Shown: positions 8,239-17,623, counted from the first letter of the stretch. The stretch is 64,000 nucleotides of DNA from RDXT01 sp033765305 (GCA_033765305.1 JANRID010000062.1:42017-106016); one strand, 5' to 3'. The notes: generated by a model not told the origin, from the sequence alone. Program-made: numbers and translations.

Positions 8239-9864
8239 TCATTCCTGCACCTCCCGGAGGCGCAGCGCCGGCTGCGCAGCATCCTTCTGGCGCACCGCAT
8301 GGGGATGCGGGCCCTGGCTGCCGTGCCCTTCGAGGCCGGTGATATACAAGGCGCGTCCGGTAGCCTGTGCCCATTCCTCCAGCCGCTCCTGCACGCTGTG
8401 ATCCACCAGCCGGGTATCCTGCAGGTCGAGGAACACCGGCTGGTCTGCCGGGGTCCTGTCGAGCGCATGGCGCAGCGGGAGGTAATTGGTGAAGACCAGG
8501 GCTCCGCTGACGCGCACGCGCGTGCCGCCGGACACCGGCTCCGTTACGATGCCGGGCCGGAAGACATAGCGGACCGGCAGCCCGTTTGCGAAATGGATGA
8601 GCAGCTTGAGGCACATGCCGGCGAGGATGCCCGCAAGCAGGTCCACGAGCAGGGTAATGACAAGCGTGGTGAAAAAGACTGCAAACTGCGTGCGGCCGGC
8701 CTTCCAGAGTCCGGCCACGGCCTCGGGCGCCGCAAGCCGGTAGCCCGTGAGCACCAGCATGGCGGCAAGGGCCGCCAGCGGAATGAGGTGGATCAGGCCG
8801 GGCGCCAGCGCGACAAAGAGCAGCAGAAACAGGCCGTGCATGAAATTGGCCCAGTAGCTGCGGGCGCCGTTGCTCACATTGGCGGAGCTGCGGACAATCT
8901 CCGAGATCATCGGCAGGCCGCCGAGCAGGCCGGCCAGCAGATTGCCCGCCCCTACCCCGGCGAGGTCGCGGTTCAGGTCCGACTGCCGGCGCATCGGGTC
9001 GAGCAGATCTACTGCCTTGGTAATCAGCACCGATTCGATGCTGCCCACGACGGCAAAGAGCAGGATATACTTGAGCGAAACCGGTGTCCAGAACTGCGAA
9101 AAATCGGGAAATACGATGGCTTCGGCTGCCGAGCCGGGCAGCTGCACCAGGGCGCGGGCATCGAGCCGCAGGGCCCAGGCCAGGGGGATCGCCAGCAGCA
9201 GCACGGCAAGCGCCGGCGGAATGCGGCCTGCAAGGCCTTTGGCGAGGCGGGGCCAGAGCAGCAGCAGGGCCAGGCTGGCAGCGCCGATGAGCGCCGATGC
9301 AGGATCGAGGTGGCGCAGGCTGTTGGGAATTTCCAGGATCAGGCCCAGCGGCGTATGCGCCGAGGGCTTGACACCCAGCATGATGTGAATCTGCTTGGAG
9401 GCAATGATCAGGCCGATGGCGGCCATCATGCCTTTGACGGCAGCAGCTGGGAAGATATCGCCCAGCACACCGGCCCGCAGCCAGCCGAAGAGCATCTGCA
9501 GCAGCCCTGCCGCCGCGATGCAGGCCAGCGCGAAGCGGTAGCCTGCCGCCGGATCACCCTGGCCCAGCTCCGTAGCCGCACCCAGCGCAATCACGATCAG
9601 CCCGGCGGCCGGCCCTTTGATGGTCAGTTCCGAACCCCGGAAGAAGCTCACGATCAGGCCGCCGATGACGGCAGTGATGATCCCGGCCATCGGCGGGAAG
9701 CCGCTGGCGAGCGAAATGCCCAGGCAGAGCGGCAGGGCGATCAGGAAGACGAGAAATCCGGACAGGATATCCTCGCGGCTCGGGAGGCTGATGGTGCGGA
9801 AGGAGTTCAATTCGATACGTTTGCTTTCAGAATCAGTAGCAAAGCTACTCGATTCCTGACCCAT
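8239..9864 (-). CDS. SulP-family anion transporter with STAS domain
   Basis: A 541-residue inner-membrane transporter of the SLC26/SulP family. The transport core begins LPSREDILSGFLVFLIALPL, and the following GISLASGFPPMAGIITAVIGG is the conserved signature region; about a dozen hydrophobic segments follow to residue 440. The last 90 residues (RVRVSGALVFTNYLPLRHAL, then PVFLDLQDTRLVDHS) form a cytoplasmic STAS domain. Family members move sulfate, bicarbonate or other anions with Na+ or H+; the substrate cannot be read from sequence, though a sulfate activation operon lies at 44-47 kb. ATG 9864 is chosen over a longer frame rich in Ala/Arg. The 5' leader can fold into a GC-rich hairpin (9874-9893). 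Confidence 0.85.
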   Translation of the reverse strand: MGQESSSFATDSESKRIELNSFRTISLPSREDILSGFLVFLIALPLCLGISLASGFPPMAGIITAVIGGLIVSFFRGSELTIKGPAAGLIVIALGAATELGQGDPAAGYRFALACIAAAGLLQMLFGWLRAGVLGDIFPAAAVKGMMAAIGLIIASKQIHIMLGVKPSAHTPLGLILEIPNSLRHLDPASALIGAASLALLLLWPRLAKGLAGRIPPALAVLLLAIPLAWALRLDARALVQLPGSAAEAIVFPDFSQFWTPVSLKYILLFAVVGSIESVLITKAVDLLDPMRRQSDLNRDLAGVGAGNLLAGLLGGLPMISEIVRSSANVSNGARSYWANFMHGLFLLLFVALAPGLIHLIPLAALAAMLVLTGYRLAAPEAVAGLWKAGRTQFAVFFTTLVITLLVDLLAGILAGMCLKLLIHFANGLPVRYVFRPGIVTEPVSGGTRVRVSGALVFTNYLPLRHALDRTPADQPVFLDLQDTRLVDHSVQERLEEWAQATGRALYITGLEGHGSQGPHPHAVRQKDAAQPALRLREVQE

Positions 9865-10048
9865 TTCATATGCCCGGCCTGCGGCAGGGCCGGCCTTTTT
9901 CGTGCCATGTAGCGCAACATCCTGTTTTTCAATTGATTGACTTAAAACCGCGGCCTGCTGTGCGCCCAAGGAAAACGTTGCATGCGCGGCGGCGGCACCG
10001 GAGGCCCGGCAGAATCTGCCATTGCCCCGTGCGGTCCTGCGATTCTGC

Positions 10049-10077
10049 TTGCCGATTCCCGCTTTTTCCCTAATTTG
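10049..10077 (+). promoter_or_regulatory. Probable promoter of the lipoprotein gene at 10107
   Basis: TTG, 19 bases, then TAATTTG. The second element is one base shorter than the TAnnTTTG consensus but spacing and position (30 bp before the ATG) fit. Confidence 0.4.
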
Positions 10078-10106
10078 AGCGCCAACCAACTAATCAAAGA
10101 CTGATC

Positions 10107-10778
10107 ATGCGCATCCTGTTTCGTATCGGAGCCCTGGCGCTGCTGCCGCTGCTGATGGCTTCCTGCCTGACTATCGAGGAAAGCTACCTGTTCAAGCGGA
10201 ACGGCTCCGGCAGCATGACCTATACCCTGGACATGAGCGAAATGGCATCCCTGCTGAAAATGAGCCAGGAGTCGGAAGATGCAGAAGATCCCACCGAGGA
10301 AATGGGATTCGAAGCCGAAGCCGACCGCCTGAGCAGCCTCAGCGGCATTTCCGGAGTCAAAGCCAACTCCGACAAGGACAAGTATATCTTCTCCGTCTCC
10401 TTCAAATTCGCCAGCCTCGATGCGCTCAATGCAGCGCTGACCGAGCTGATCCTGAACGATGAGGAAGGCAGCCAGCCGGTCCACGAGTTTTTCCGGATGG
10501 AAAACAACGCCATTATCGCCACCCACCGCATGAAGGGCAACCCGCTCACGGGCAGCGAGCTCATGGGGGACGACGAGGAATCGGAACAGGCGGCCTCCTT
10601 CCTGGAGTCGATGAAATACAAGAAGCATTTCACCTTCGCGTCCACTGTGCAGACCGTGTACTCGGGCAGCGATGCCTCGATCGAAGGCAAAAAAGACCGC
10701 GAGCTGCACCTCGAATCCAACTTCCGCCAGCTGATGGAAGACGGCGAAGCGCTCAATGCTTCGATTGTGCTGAAGTAA
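10107..10778 (+). CDS. Lipoprotein of unknown function
   Basis: A 223-residue acidic lipoprotein. The N-terminus MRILFRIGALALLPLLMASC is a textbook lipobox signal peptide with C20 as the lipidated residue. After it come CLTIEESYLFKRNGSGSMTY and a long, Ser/Glu/Asp-rich region with alternating strands and helices (SVSFKFASLDALNAALTEL). The 'FKRNGSGSMTYTLDMSEM' opening resembles the beta-rich start of several periplasmic lipoproteins in Bacteroidota that have no assigned role. Its 3' end overlaps the 3' end of the convergent ligase-like gene by 26 bp, so the two transcripts are antisense there. Confidence 0.7.
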   Translation: MRILFRIGALALLPLLMASCLTIEESYLFKRNGSGSMTYTLDMSEMASLLKMSQESEDAEDPTEEMGFEAEADRLSSLSGISGVKANSDKDKYIFSVSFKFASLDALNAALTELILNDEEGSQPVHEFFRMENNAIIATHRMKGNPLTGSELMGDDEESEQAASFLESMKYKKHFTFASTVQTVYSGSDASIEGKKDRELHLESNFRQLMEDGEALNASIVLK

Positions 10779-12087
10779 GCCCGCCGCCGGCCGTAGCCGC
10801 AGCCCAGCCGAATACCATGATAAACAGCATGGCGTCCGGCTGGGCTTTATATATGGCGTCGATCCATACGAGCACCCACAGTGCGGCGGCAATGGCAGTC
10901 AGGAAGGCGCGCCTGCCCGGATCGGGGTTGCGGAGGCCGGCCAGCAGCCCGGCCAGCAGGATGGCTGCCGTTGCGAGGCCTGCCGGAAGGCCGGCTGCTG
11001 CCCAGGCATAAAGGATCTGGTTGTGGGAGTTGACGGGAAATCCGAGGCCGTCGCGGGCGTAGATGCTTTGCATATCAGCCTCATAGTCGCCGATCCCGGC
11101 GCCGCCCAGCGGCTTGTCTGCGGCCAGGGTCCAGGCATTGCGGTAAAACAGAATCCGCCGCACGACCGTGAACTCCCGGTAGTTGAATTCCTGCATCCGG
11201 CCGTTGGCGTAGAGCTGCACCTCGAAGCGGAGCTGGTCGTAGCGTTTGGTCACGGCAGGCACGTGGCGGTAGGCCAGCCAGGGGGCTGCGAGCCCGCCGA
11301 GAAGCAGCAGGGCTGCGAGCAGCATCCAGGAAGCGGCTTTTCCGGCGCGGCGGCTGATGCGCGGGTGCAGCACGCGGAGGTACTGGAGCGTAAGCCACAC
11401 AGCGCCCCCGGCCAGCATGGCCAGCTGGGCGCCGCGCCCGCCCAGCAGCAGCTGGGTCAGGGCCAGCACCAGGATTGCCGGCAGCAGCCACCAGCGGCGG
11501 CGCGGTGCCGCGCTCCAGAGCCAAAGTGCCCCCAGCACCGACACCAGCAGCACATTGGCAAACTGGAGCCGGTGGGCAAAGGGCGTGTAGAGCCCGAACT
11601 GGGTGCGGTCATGGGTATTGTGGTAGCGCTTGAGTGCGGACCAGGACTCCGCCAGCTGGCGGACCTGCTCTTCCGGCATTGCATAGAGGGCCAGGGTCGC
11701 GAGGGCGCTGAGGAGCGCGCCGGCCAGGAGCCAGCCTGTCAGGGCTTCGAGGCGGCTGCGCAGCAGGGGGGTACAGCCCGCCGTGATGACCGGGATGAAG
11801 AGCATCACATTCTGAATCCACAGGGTGCGCCATCCGCTGCGCAGGTCGGAAGTCCAGAGCAGGCTGAGCGCGTAGCAGAGCCACAGAACGACGGGCAACC
11901 AAGGCAGGCGGCCCGGCAGGCGGCGTTCGCGCAGCCAGTGGTAGCCCGTCAGGAGCAGCAGCAGGACCATTGCCGTGGAGGCAAGCCCCTTCGAGAGCGA
12001 CAAGCCCAGCAGCCAGAGCCCGTACAGGCCTTCGGCCAGCCGGGCGTCCTGCAGAATAGCCTGGGCGTATGCGATGATCCGCTTCAT
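10753..12087 (-). CDS. O-antigen ligase-like (Wzy/WaaL) membrane protein
   Basis: A 444-residue polytopic protein with roughly ten to twelve hydrophobic helices. It has the layout of the Wzy_C/O-antigen ligase superfamily: several helices, then a large extracytoplasmic loop (about residues 275-360) containing GGAGIGDYEADM and the typical NSHNQILYAWAAAGLPAGL segment, where the family's conserved Asn-Ser-His-Asn is visible. Such proteins join polysaccharide chains to lipid A or polymerise repeat units in the periplasm. No other polysaccharide genes lie next to it, so the acceptor is unknown. Confidence 0.8.
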   Translation of the reverse strand: MKRIIAYAQAILQDARLAEGLYGLWLLGLSLSKGLASTAMVLLLLLTGYHWLRERRLPGRLPWLPVVLWLCYALSLLWTSDLRSGWRTLWIQNVMLFIPVITAGCTPLLRSRLEALTGWLLAGALLSALATLALYAMPEEQVRQLAESWSALKRYHNTHDRTQFGLYTPFAHRLQFANVLLVSVLGALWLWSAAPRRRWWLLPAILVLALTQLLLGGRGAQLAMLAGGAVWLTLQYLRVLHPRISRRAGKAASWMLLAALLLLGGLAAPWLAYRHVPAVTKRYDQLRFEVQLYANGRMQEFNYREFTVVRRILFYRNAWTLAADKPLGGAGIGDYEADMQSIYARDGLGFPVNSHNQILYAWAAAGLPAGLATAAILLAGLLAGLRNPDPGRRAFLTAIAAALWVLVWIDAIYKAQPDAMLFIMVFGWAAATAGGGLTSAQSKH

Positions 12088-12136
12088 ATTCGGCGCCGGG
12101 CGGGGCGTACGATGTAATCCATTCCCGCTCAGGGCT

Positions 12137-12144
12137 CAAATGTA
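12137..12144 (-). promoter_or_regulatory. -7 element upstream of the ligase-like gene
   Basis: TACATTTG on the minus strand matches TAnnTTTG, 50 bp before the start at 12087. No well-spaced TTG is visible. The region 12130-12260 is markedly AT-rich against its surroundings and probably carries divergent promoters for this gene and the LysM gene. Confidence 0.3.
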
Positions 12145-12272
12145 TAAATCCTGTGCAATTCGGAATTTATTTCACAAAAAAATTAGTAGCTTTACCTATC
12201 AGAACGGGAAATAAATCATATTTCACTGCGTTAACCCGCTGTTTTACTCTGTCAGACGATCTCATCTCCCGT

Positions 12273-13361
12273 ATGAAACCACGTATTGCCGCCATGCGCC
12301 CAGGCCTGTTCTCCCGCCCGCTGCATCTGACCGTCCGCGTCTGCCTTGCCGGCGCGCTGCTGCATCTTGCTCCGGCTCCCGGCCGTGCGCAGGTGAGCCT
12401 GCAATTCACCCAGGTACCCGGAACCGGCTATGTGGAGGCGCACATCGTGCAGAAAGGGGAAAGCCTCTACGGCATTGCCCGCAAGTACCAGGCGACGCCG
12501 GATGCGCTGATCAAATGGAATCAGCTGAAATCCAACACCATATACCCAGGCCAGCGTCTGCTCGTGCATGATCCGGCGGCGCCTGCCGCCGAGGGGATCA
12601 GCCGCAGCGCGGCACCTGTGCAGGCAGCTGCGGCTGCCCGCCCCGAAACCAGCGAATCCCTGGATGCCGCCGCACGCCGGGGCTCCAGCCAGCTCTCCCT
12701 GCTGGCCCTCAGCCAGCAGGAGCGCGAGGCGCAGCCGGATGCCAGCCGCCGGGCCGAGCCCGCTGCTGCGCCCCTGCCGCCCGACGCCATGCTGACCCGC
12801 AAGCAGTTTCACGAAGTGCAGGCCGGCGAGACGATCTACGCCATCGCCGAGCGCTACCGCGTGACCGTGGAAGAACTCCGCTTCTGGAATGCCGTCACAG
12901 ATGCGCATCCGGGCCAGGTGCTCATTGTCGGGCAGCAGCTGGAGCCGGCTGCCGCCCTCCGCACCGCTGCGCCGGCTGCCTCAAGCCGAGGCGCTGCCGG
13001 GTCTGAGCGCAGCAGCCTCAAGCTCCTCGATCCCGAAGCCGGCGAAGCACCCGTGTACACCGCCGAAGCCGTGTACCGCTCCACCGCACCGGCCAAGCCG
13101 GCCCGCACGCTCGAAACCGGCCCCTTCATGCAGTTTGAGAAAAAGCTCACCAATGGCAACCGCTTCTACGCCATTCATAAAGAGCTGCCCGTGGGCAGCC
13201 GCGTGCGGATGCTCATTCCCGACAATACCGGCTACATCGAAGTCGAGATCGTAGACCGCCTCGCAGCCAACAGCGAATACCTCGCCGGCCTTTCGCCGGC
13301 CTGCGTGAAAATCCTGCAGGGCGCCGGCGAAACATCGCAGGTGACCTTTCAGCTTCCCTGA
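12273..13361 (+). CDS. LysM protein with C-terminal RlpA-like double-psi barrel
   Basis: A 362-residue exported peptidoglycan-associated protein. After a signal peptide ending near APGRAQ it has two LysM modules: HIVQKGESLYGIARKYQATP near residue 55 and FHEVQAGETIYAIAERYRVT near residue 180, each ending in the GQ(R/V)L strand. They are joined by an Ala/Pro/Ser/Arg-rich linker. The last 80 residues (RFYAIHKELPVGSRVRMLIP, then YIEVEIVDRL) resemble the DPBB fold of RlpA-type septal proteins. The combination suggests wall binding and cell division or wall remodelling. ATG 12273 is used because it leads into the signal peptide; ATG 12294 is a second option. Confidence 0.8.
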   Translation: MKPRIAAMRPGLFSRPLHLTVRVCLAGALLHLAPAPGRAQVSLQFTQVPGTGYVEAHIVQKGESLYGIARKYQATPDALIKWNQLKSNTIYPGQRLLVHDPAAPAAEGISRSAAPVQAAAAARPETSESLDAAARRGSSQLSLLALSQQEREAQPDASRRAEPAAAPLPPDAMLTRKQFHEVQAGETIYAIAERYRVTVEELRFWNAVTDAHPGQVLIVGQQLEPAAALRTAAPAASSRGAAGSERSSLKLLDPEAGEAPVYTAEAVYRSTAPAKPARTLETGPFMQFEKKLTNGNRFYAIHKELPVGSRVRMLIPDNTGYIEVEIVDRLAANSEYLAGLSPACVKILQGAGETSQVTFQLP

Positions 13362-13387
13362 GTATTTCCGAACGTGAATATGGTTGC

Positions 13388-13420
13388 GCCCCGCGCCGCA
13401 TGGCGCGGGGCTGCTTTTGT
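13388..13420 (+). terminator. Rho-independent terminator after the LysM gene
   Basis: A 10-bp perfect GC stem (GCCCCGCGCC / GGCGCGGGGC) with a GCAT loop followed by TGCTTTTGTTG, 27 bp after the stop codon. Confidence 0.7.
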
Positions 13421-13482
13421 TGCTCCCCGCGAATCCGTATGTTTGCATAGGTCCCGCTCCGTGACCGCCAATCGCCGCCGCC

Positions 13483-14421
13483 GTGGTTTTCGTCGAAACA
13501 CCCCTCTACAAAGCCTGGGAAAAATATGTGAAGGAAACCGGCCACCGGTTTTACGAATATGGCCATTCGCTGATCATCATCCTGATCTACGAGCTCCTGC
13601 TGCTCGTGTCCCGGACCCCCCATGTGCTGGCCTACAACGGCGTGGACGCCTGGTTCAAGTATGTGCAGCGCTATTTCCCCTGGGGCACGCTGATGTTTTC
13701 GCTGCTGCTGCTGCTGTATTTCGGCGATAAGATGCGCCTCGACTGGATCGGGCTCAAGGACTGGACCGAGCGGATGAAGGACAAGCAGGAGCAGAAGAAA
13801 AACAAAGACTTCAAGCCCAAGGCGAAAAGCGCATTCAAATCCCAGTTCAACCGCTACTATGCAGGCTTCATGGCGCTGGAAGGCTTCGCCTACGGCACCC
13901 TGCTGATCATGCTGCTGCCCGATACGCTGTTTTTCATCATGCGGCTTTCCTCGCCGGAGGTGGACATGCCCCCGGCGCTGGACGAAAGCGCCAGCCTGTA
14001 CAATTACCATTCCAACCCCATCCAGGACATCGCCCTGGCCTTCGGCGCAGGTTTCTACGAGGAGCTCGTCTTCCGGGTGCTCCTGTTCGGGCTGCTGCTC
14101 CAGATCGGCAAACAGTTCCAGAAAAAATACAAAGTGCTCGAACAGCTGGGCGCGGATGCGGCCCAGGTAGGCGTGGTGCCGGTCAAGGTACCCAAATACA
14201 ACCCCAAAGACACGAAATTTCAGACCATCATCGCCGTCGGCTCGCTGATCTATGCCTTCTCGCATTACCTCATCCCCTACGGCGACACCTTCTCCATCTA
14301 CTCCTTTCTCTCGCGGTTCTTTTTCGGGGTGGTGCTGTATGTTATTTTCGTGCGGCGCAATCTGGCCATCGCAGCCTGGACCCATGTGGTGTATGACCTG
14401 TGGTACTTCATGATTTCTTAA
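13483..14421 (+). CDS. CPBP-family intramembrane metalloprotease
   Basis: A 312-residue membrane protein of the CAAX-processing/bacteriocin-immunity (CPBP) family. All catalytic motifs are present: EExxxR in YEELVFR (E193, E194, R198), a histidine in YAFSHY (H261) and HxxxD in THVVYD (H301, D305). About seven hydrophobic segments surround a charged cytoplasmic stretch (EQKKNKDFKPKAKSAFKS, about residues 103-120). The start is a GTG at 13483, because no in-frame ATG precedes the first membrane helix. Substrates of bacterial CPBP proteins are mostly unknown. It lies 70 bp before the cystathionine beta-synthase gene and may be cotranscribed. Confidence 0.8.
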   Translation: MVFVETPLYKAWEKYVKETGHRFYEYGHSLIIILIYELLLLVSRTPHVLAYNGVDAWFKYVQRYFPWGTLMFSLLLLLYFGDKMRLDWIGLKDWTERMKDKQEQKKNKDFKPKAKSAFKSQFNRYYAGFMALEGFAYGTLLIMLLPDTLFFIMRLSSPEVDMPPALDESASLYNYHSNPIQDIALAFGAGFYEELVFRVLLFGLLLQIGKQFQKKYKVLEQLGADAAQVGVVPVKVPKYNPKDTKFQTIIAVGSLIYAFSHYLIPYGDTFSIYSFLSRFFFGVVLYVIFVRRNLAIAAWTHVVYDLWYFMIS

Positions 14422-14491
14422 TCCCGGTTCACCCGAACCAGAACCCGGTTGCTCCGTTTAGCTACGAGACTTCGAGCTTATCCGCCGCAGT

Positions 14492-15862
14492 ATGATCTAT
14501 CAGAACATTATCGAGACCATTGGCCGGACCCCCATCGTCAGGCTGAATTCCGTAGCCTCCCACATCAAGGGCACGGTAGCTGTCAAAGTCGAATACTTCA
14601 ACCCCGGCCACAGCATCAAGGACCGCATTGCGGTGCGCATGATCGAAGATGCCGAGCGGGCCGGCAAGATCCGCCCCGGAGGCACGATCATCGAGTCCAC
14701 GTCCGGCAATACGGGCATGGGCCTGGCCCTGGCTGCTGCCGTGAAGGGCTACCGCTGTATTTTCACCATGGCGGACAAGCAGAGCAAGGAGAAAATCGAC
14801 ATCCTGCGCTCCGTCGGCGCGGAAGTCATCGTATGCCCCACCAACGTGGAGCCGGAAGATCCGCGCTCGTATTACTCCATCGCCCGGCGGCTTTCCAGGG
14901 AGATTCCCAACTCCATCTGGATGAACCAGTACGACAACCTGAGCAATACCGCCGCGCACGTAGCCAGCACCGGGCCTGAAATCTGGGAGCAGACGGAGGG
15001 AAAAATCACCCATTTCGCTGCCGGCATGGGCACCTGCGGCACCATCTGCGGGGTTTCGCGGTATCTCAAGCAGCAGAACCCCGATATCCGCACCATCGGC
15101 ATGGATACGTACGGGTCGATCTTCAAAAAGCTGCACGAAACCGGCGAAATCGACACCAAAGAGATCTATCCCTACCTGACGGAAGGCATCGGGGAGGATA
15201 TTCTGCCCCAGAACTGCGACATGTCCGTGATCGACCGGATCATCAAGGTGACGGACAAGGATGCGGCGCTGATGGCGCGGCGGCTGGCCCGGCTCGAAGG
15301 CCTGTTTGTCGGCTGGAGCTGCGGCTCGGCGGTGCATGGCGCGCTCGAATACGCACGCGAGCACCTGAAAAAGGATGATCTGATGGTCATCATCCTGCCC
15401 GACCACGGCACCCGCTACCTGGGCAAGATCTACAACGATACCTGGATGCGCGACCACGGCTTCCTCGACGACGGGGCCATGCTCAGCGCAGGCGAAATCG
15501 TCCACCGCAAGGCGCGCCCCCAGGCGCTGCTTACCCTGCGGGCCGAGCAAAGCCTCGGCGAGGCCCTGACCCTCATGCGCGAGCAGGATGTATCCCAGCT
15601 GCCGGTGCTGCTCGGCGGCGAAATCGCCGGCAGCCTCCGCGAATCCCGCCTGCTGAGCGCCCTGCTCGAAGATCCTTCGCTCCGCGACCGCCCCGTGCAG
15701 GAACTGATGAGCGATCCCTTCCCCTTCGTCCTGCATTCCACCCGCCTCGATGTCATCTCCAAGCTGATCAACCGCGACACGCCTGCCGTGCTTGTCCAGG
15801 GCGAAGCCGGGCAGGTGGACATCATTACCCAGTACGACCTGATCCAGGTGCTGGCCGGCTGA
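14492..15862 (+). CDS. Cystathionine beta-synthase (PLP enzyme with C-terminal CBS pair)
   Basis: A 456-residue fold-type II PLP enzyme. The PLP lysine is K43 in PGHSIKDR, and the substrate loop STSGNTG is at residues 69-75. A glycine-rich phosphate cup (AGMGTCGTICG) is near residue 190. Residues about 335-456 form two CBS motifs. This matches cystathionine beta-synthase, which condenses serine and homocysteine, rather than plain cysteine synthase, which lacks the CBS pair. With the sulfate activation genes at 44-47 kb it belongs to sulfur amino-acid metabolism. O-acetylserine-dependent activity cannot be excluded from sequence. Confidence 0.88.
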   Translation: MIYQNIIETIGRTPIVRLNSVASHIKGTVAVKVEYFNPGHSIKDRIAVRMIEDAERAGKIRPGGTIIESTSGNTGMGLALAAAVKGYRCIFTMADKQSKEKIDILRSVGAEVIVCPTNVEPEDPRSYYSIARRLSREIPNSIWMNQYDNLSNTAAHVASTGPEIWEQTEGKITHFAAGMGTCGTICGVSRYLKQQNPDIRTIGMDTYGSIFKKLHETGEIDTKEIYPYLTEGIGEDILPQNCDMSVIDRIIKVTDKDAALMARRLARLEGLFVGWSCGSAVHGALEYAREHLKKDDLMVIILPDHGTRYLGKIYNDTWMRDHGFLDDGAMLSAGEIVHRKARPQALLTLRAEQSLGEALTLMREQDVSQLPVLLGGEIAGSLRESRLLSALLEDPSLRDRPVQELMSDPFPFVLHSTRLDVISKLINRDTPAVLVQGEAGQVDIITQYDLIQVLAG

Positions 15863-15949
15863 GGCCTGCTCCGGGCATGCTTCATTTCCCGCTGCTTCTG
15901 TGTAATATTGCGCTAGCGGCATATTCCGCCCGCCTGTTTCAACCCGCCT

Positions 15950-17620
15950 ATGGCTGCCGAACAACTTCCCATCCTGTTTCTCATCGATGACGACCCGCAG
16001 GTACTCAACTCGATCCGGCGGGACGTGCGCAAGGAGTTTCAGAAGCAGTACCGCATCGTGACCTCCGCCGACCCGCACGAGGGGCTGGAGATGGTGCGCG
16101 AACTGAAGAAGGAACAGGCGGTCATCGCCCTGTTCCTGTCCGATCAGCGCATGCCCGGCATGCTGGGCGTGGATTTCCTGCGCGAAGCGCGGATCTTGTA
16201 TCCGGAGTCGAAGCGGGCGCTGCTGACGGCTTATTCGGACATCGATGCAGCCGTGCGGGCGATCAACGAAGTGCAGCTCGACTATTACTTCACCAAACCC
16301 TGGGACCCGCCGGAAGAGCGCCTCTACCCGGTGCTGCACGACCTGCTCGACGTCTGGCAGGCCAGCTACCGGCCCCTGGACCCTTCGCAGCCGCGCCTCA
16401 TCGGCTACCAGTGGTCGCCCAAGTCGCACCGCATCAAGGATTATCTCAGCAGCAACCTGATTCCCTACCGCTGGCTGGATGTGCAGACCCCGGAGGGCCG
16501 GGACCAGCTGACGCTGTTCGGGCTGACGGAAGCGGAGCTTCCGGTCATGATCCTCGACGGCCAGACGGTGCTGCGCGACCCCTCCAATGCGGAGATTGCC
16601 CGGCATCTGGGCTCCAGCCAGGAAGCCGGCCAGGAGCTGTACGATGTGGCGATCATCGGCGCGGGGCCTGCCGGCCTCGCTGCGGCGGTGTATGGGGCCT
16701 CCGAAGGGCTGCGGACCCTGCTCATCGAGCGGCATGCGGCCGGCGGACAGGCCGGCACCAGCAGCAAGATCGAAAACTACCTTGGTTTTCCGGCCGGCCT
16801 CAGCGGAGCGGAACTGACGCACCGGGCCGTCGGCCAGGTAAAACGCTTCGGTGCCCAGCTGATGTCGCCGGCGGAAGTCACCAGCATCCGCCTGCTGGGC
16901 CCGTACAAGGTCATCACCCTTTCCGACGGCCAGTCGGTCACAGCCCGGAGCCTCGTCATCACCACCGGTGTGGAATACCGCAAGCTGGAATCGGACGGGC
17001 TGGAGCGCTTCACGGGAGCCGGCGTGTACTACGGCGCGGCCAATACGGAGGCGTATGCCTGCAAGGACCAGCCGGTGTTTATCGTCGGCGGCGGCAATTC
17101 CGCAGGCCAGGCCGCCATGCATCTCTCCAAGTATGCGAGCCGGGTGCATATCGTCATCCGACGGGAAGGATTGGAGGCTACCATGTCATCCTACCTGATC
17201 GACCAGATCCGCGCTACGCCGAATATCGAGCTGGTGCCGTATTCGGTCGTGACGGCAGCGCTGGGCGACGGGCGGCTGGAATGCGTCACCCTCGAACAGC
17301 TGCAGACCGGCGAGCGGCAGACTGTGCCGGCCAGCGCCCTGTTTATTTTCATCGGCGCCAAGCCTGCCACCAGCTGGCTGGAGCTCGACCTGATCAAGAA
17401 TGATGGCGGCTACCTCATCACCGGCCGGGACCTCTACCAGCATGCCGGCTTCCGGCAGATCTGGAAGCTGGACCGGGATCCGTATCCGCTCGAAACGTGT
17501 GTTCCGGGCATCTTTGCAGCGGGCGATGTGCGCGCCGGCGCCATGAACCGCGTGGCTTCGGCGGTAGGCGAGGGCTCTATGTCGATCAGTTTTGTCCATA
17601 AATACCTTGCAGAGGTCTAA
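15950..17620 (+). CDS. Response-regulator receiver fused to a thioredoxin reductase-like FAD protein
   Basis: A 556-residue three-part cytoplasmic protein. Residues 7-135 form a receiver domain: acidic pocket D13-D15, phosphoacceptor D65 (LSDQRMPG), T93 and K116 (FTKPWDPPEER). Residues about 148-222 look like a small thioredoxin/glutaredoxin-type module without a CxxC. Residues 230-556 are a pyridine-nucleotide flavoprotein, with FAD motif IIGAGPAG (237-242), NAD(P)H motif VGGGNSAGQAA (about 379-389) and the terminal FAAGDVRAGAMNRVASAVGEG. The redox-active CxxC of thioredoxin reductases is missing; that region reads YGAANTEAYAC. It starts a cluster with a SnoaL-like gene (3-bp gap) and a UBP-type zinc-finger gene. 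A weak -7 element (TAATATTG, 15903-15910) lies upstream. The electron acceptor is unknown. Confidence 0.85.
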   Translation: MAAEQLPILFLIDDDPQVLNSIRRDVRKEFQKQYRIVTSADPHEGLEMVRELKKEQAVIALFLSDQRMPGMLGVDFLREARILYPESKRALLTAYSDIDAAVRAINEVQLDYYFTKPWDPPEERLYPVLHDLLDVWQASYRPLDPSQPRLIGYQWSPKSHRIKDYLSSNLIPYRWLDVQTPEGRDQLTLFGLTEAELPVMILDGQTVLRDPSNAEIARHLGSSQEAGQELYDVAIIGAGPAGLAAAVYGASEGLRTLLIERHAAGGQAGTSSKIENYLGFPAGLSGAELTHRAVGQVKRFGAQLMSPAEVTSIRLLGPYKVITLSDGQSVTARSLVITTGVEYRKLESDGLERFTGAGVYYGAANTEAYACKDQPVFIVGGGNSAGQAAMHLSKYASRVHIVIRREGLEATMSSYLIDQIRATPNIELVPYSVVTAALGDGRLECVTLEQLQTGERQTVPASALFIFIGAKPATSWLELDLIKNDGGYLITGRDLYQHAGFRQIWKLDRDPYPLETCVPGIFAAGDVRAGAMNRVASAVGEGSMSISFVHKYLAEV

Positions 17621-17623
17621 GCC

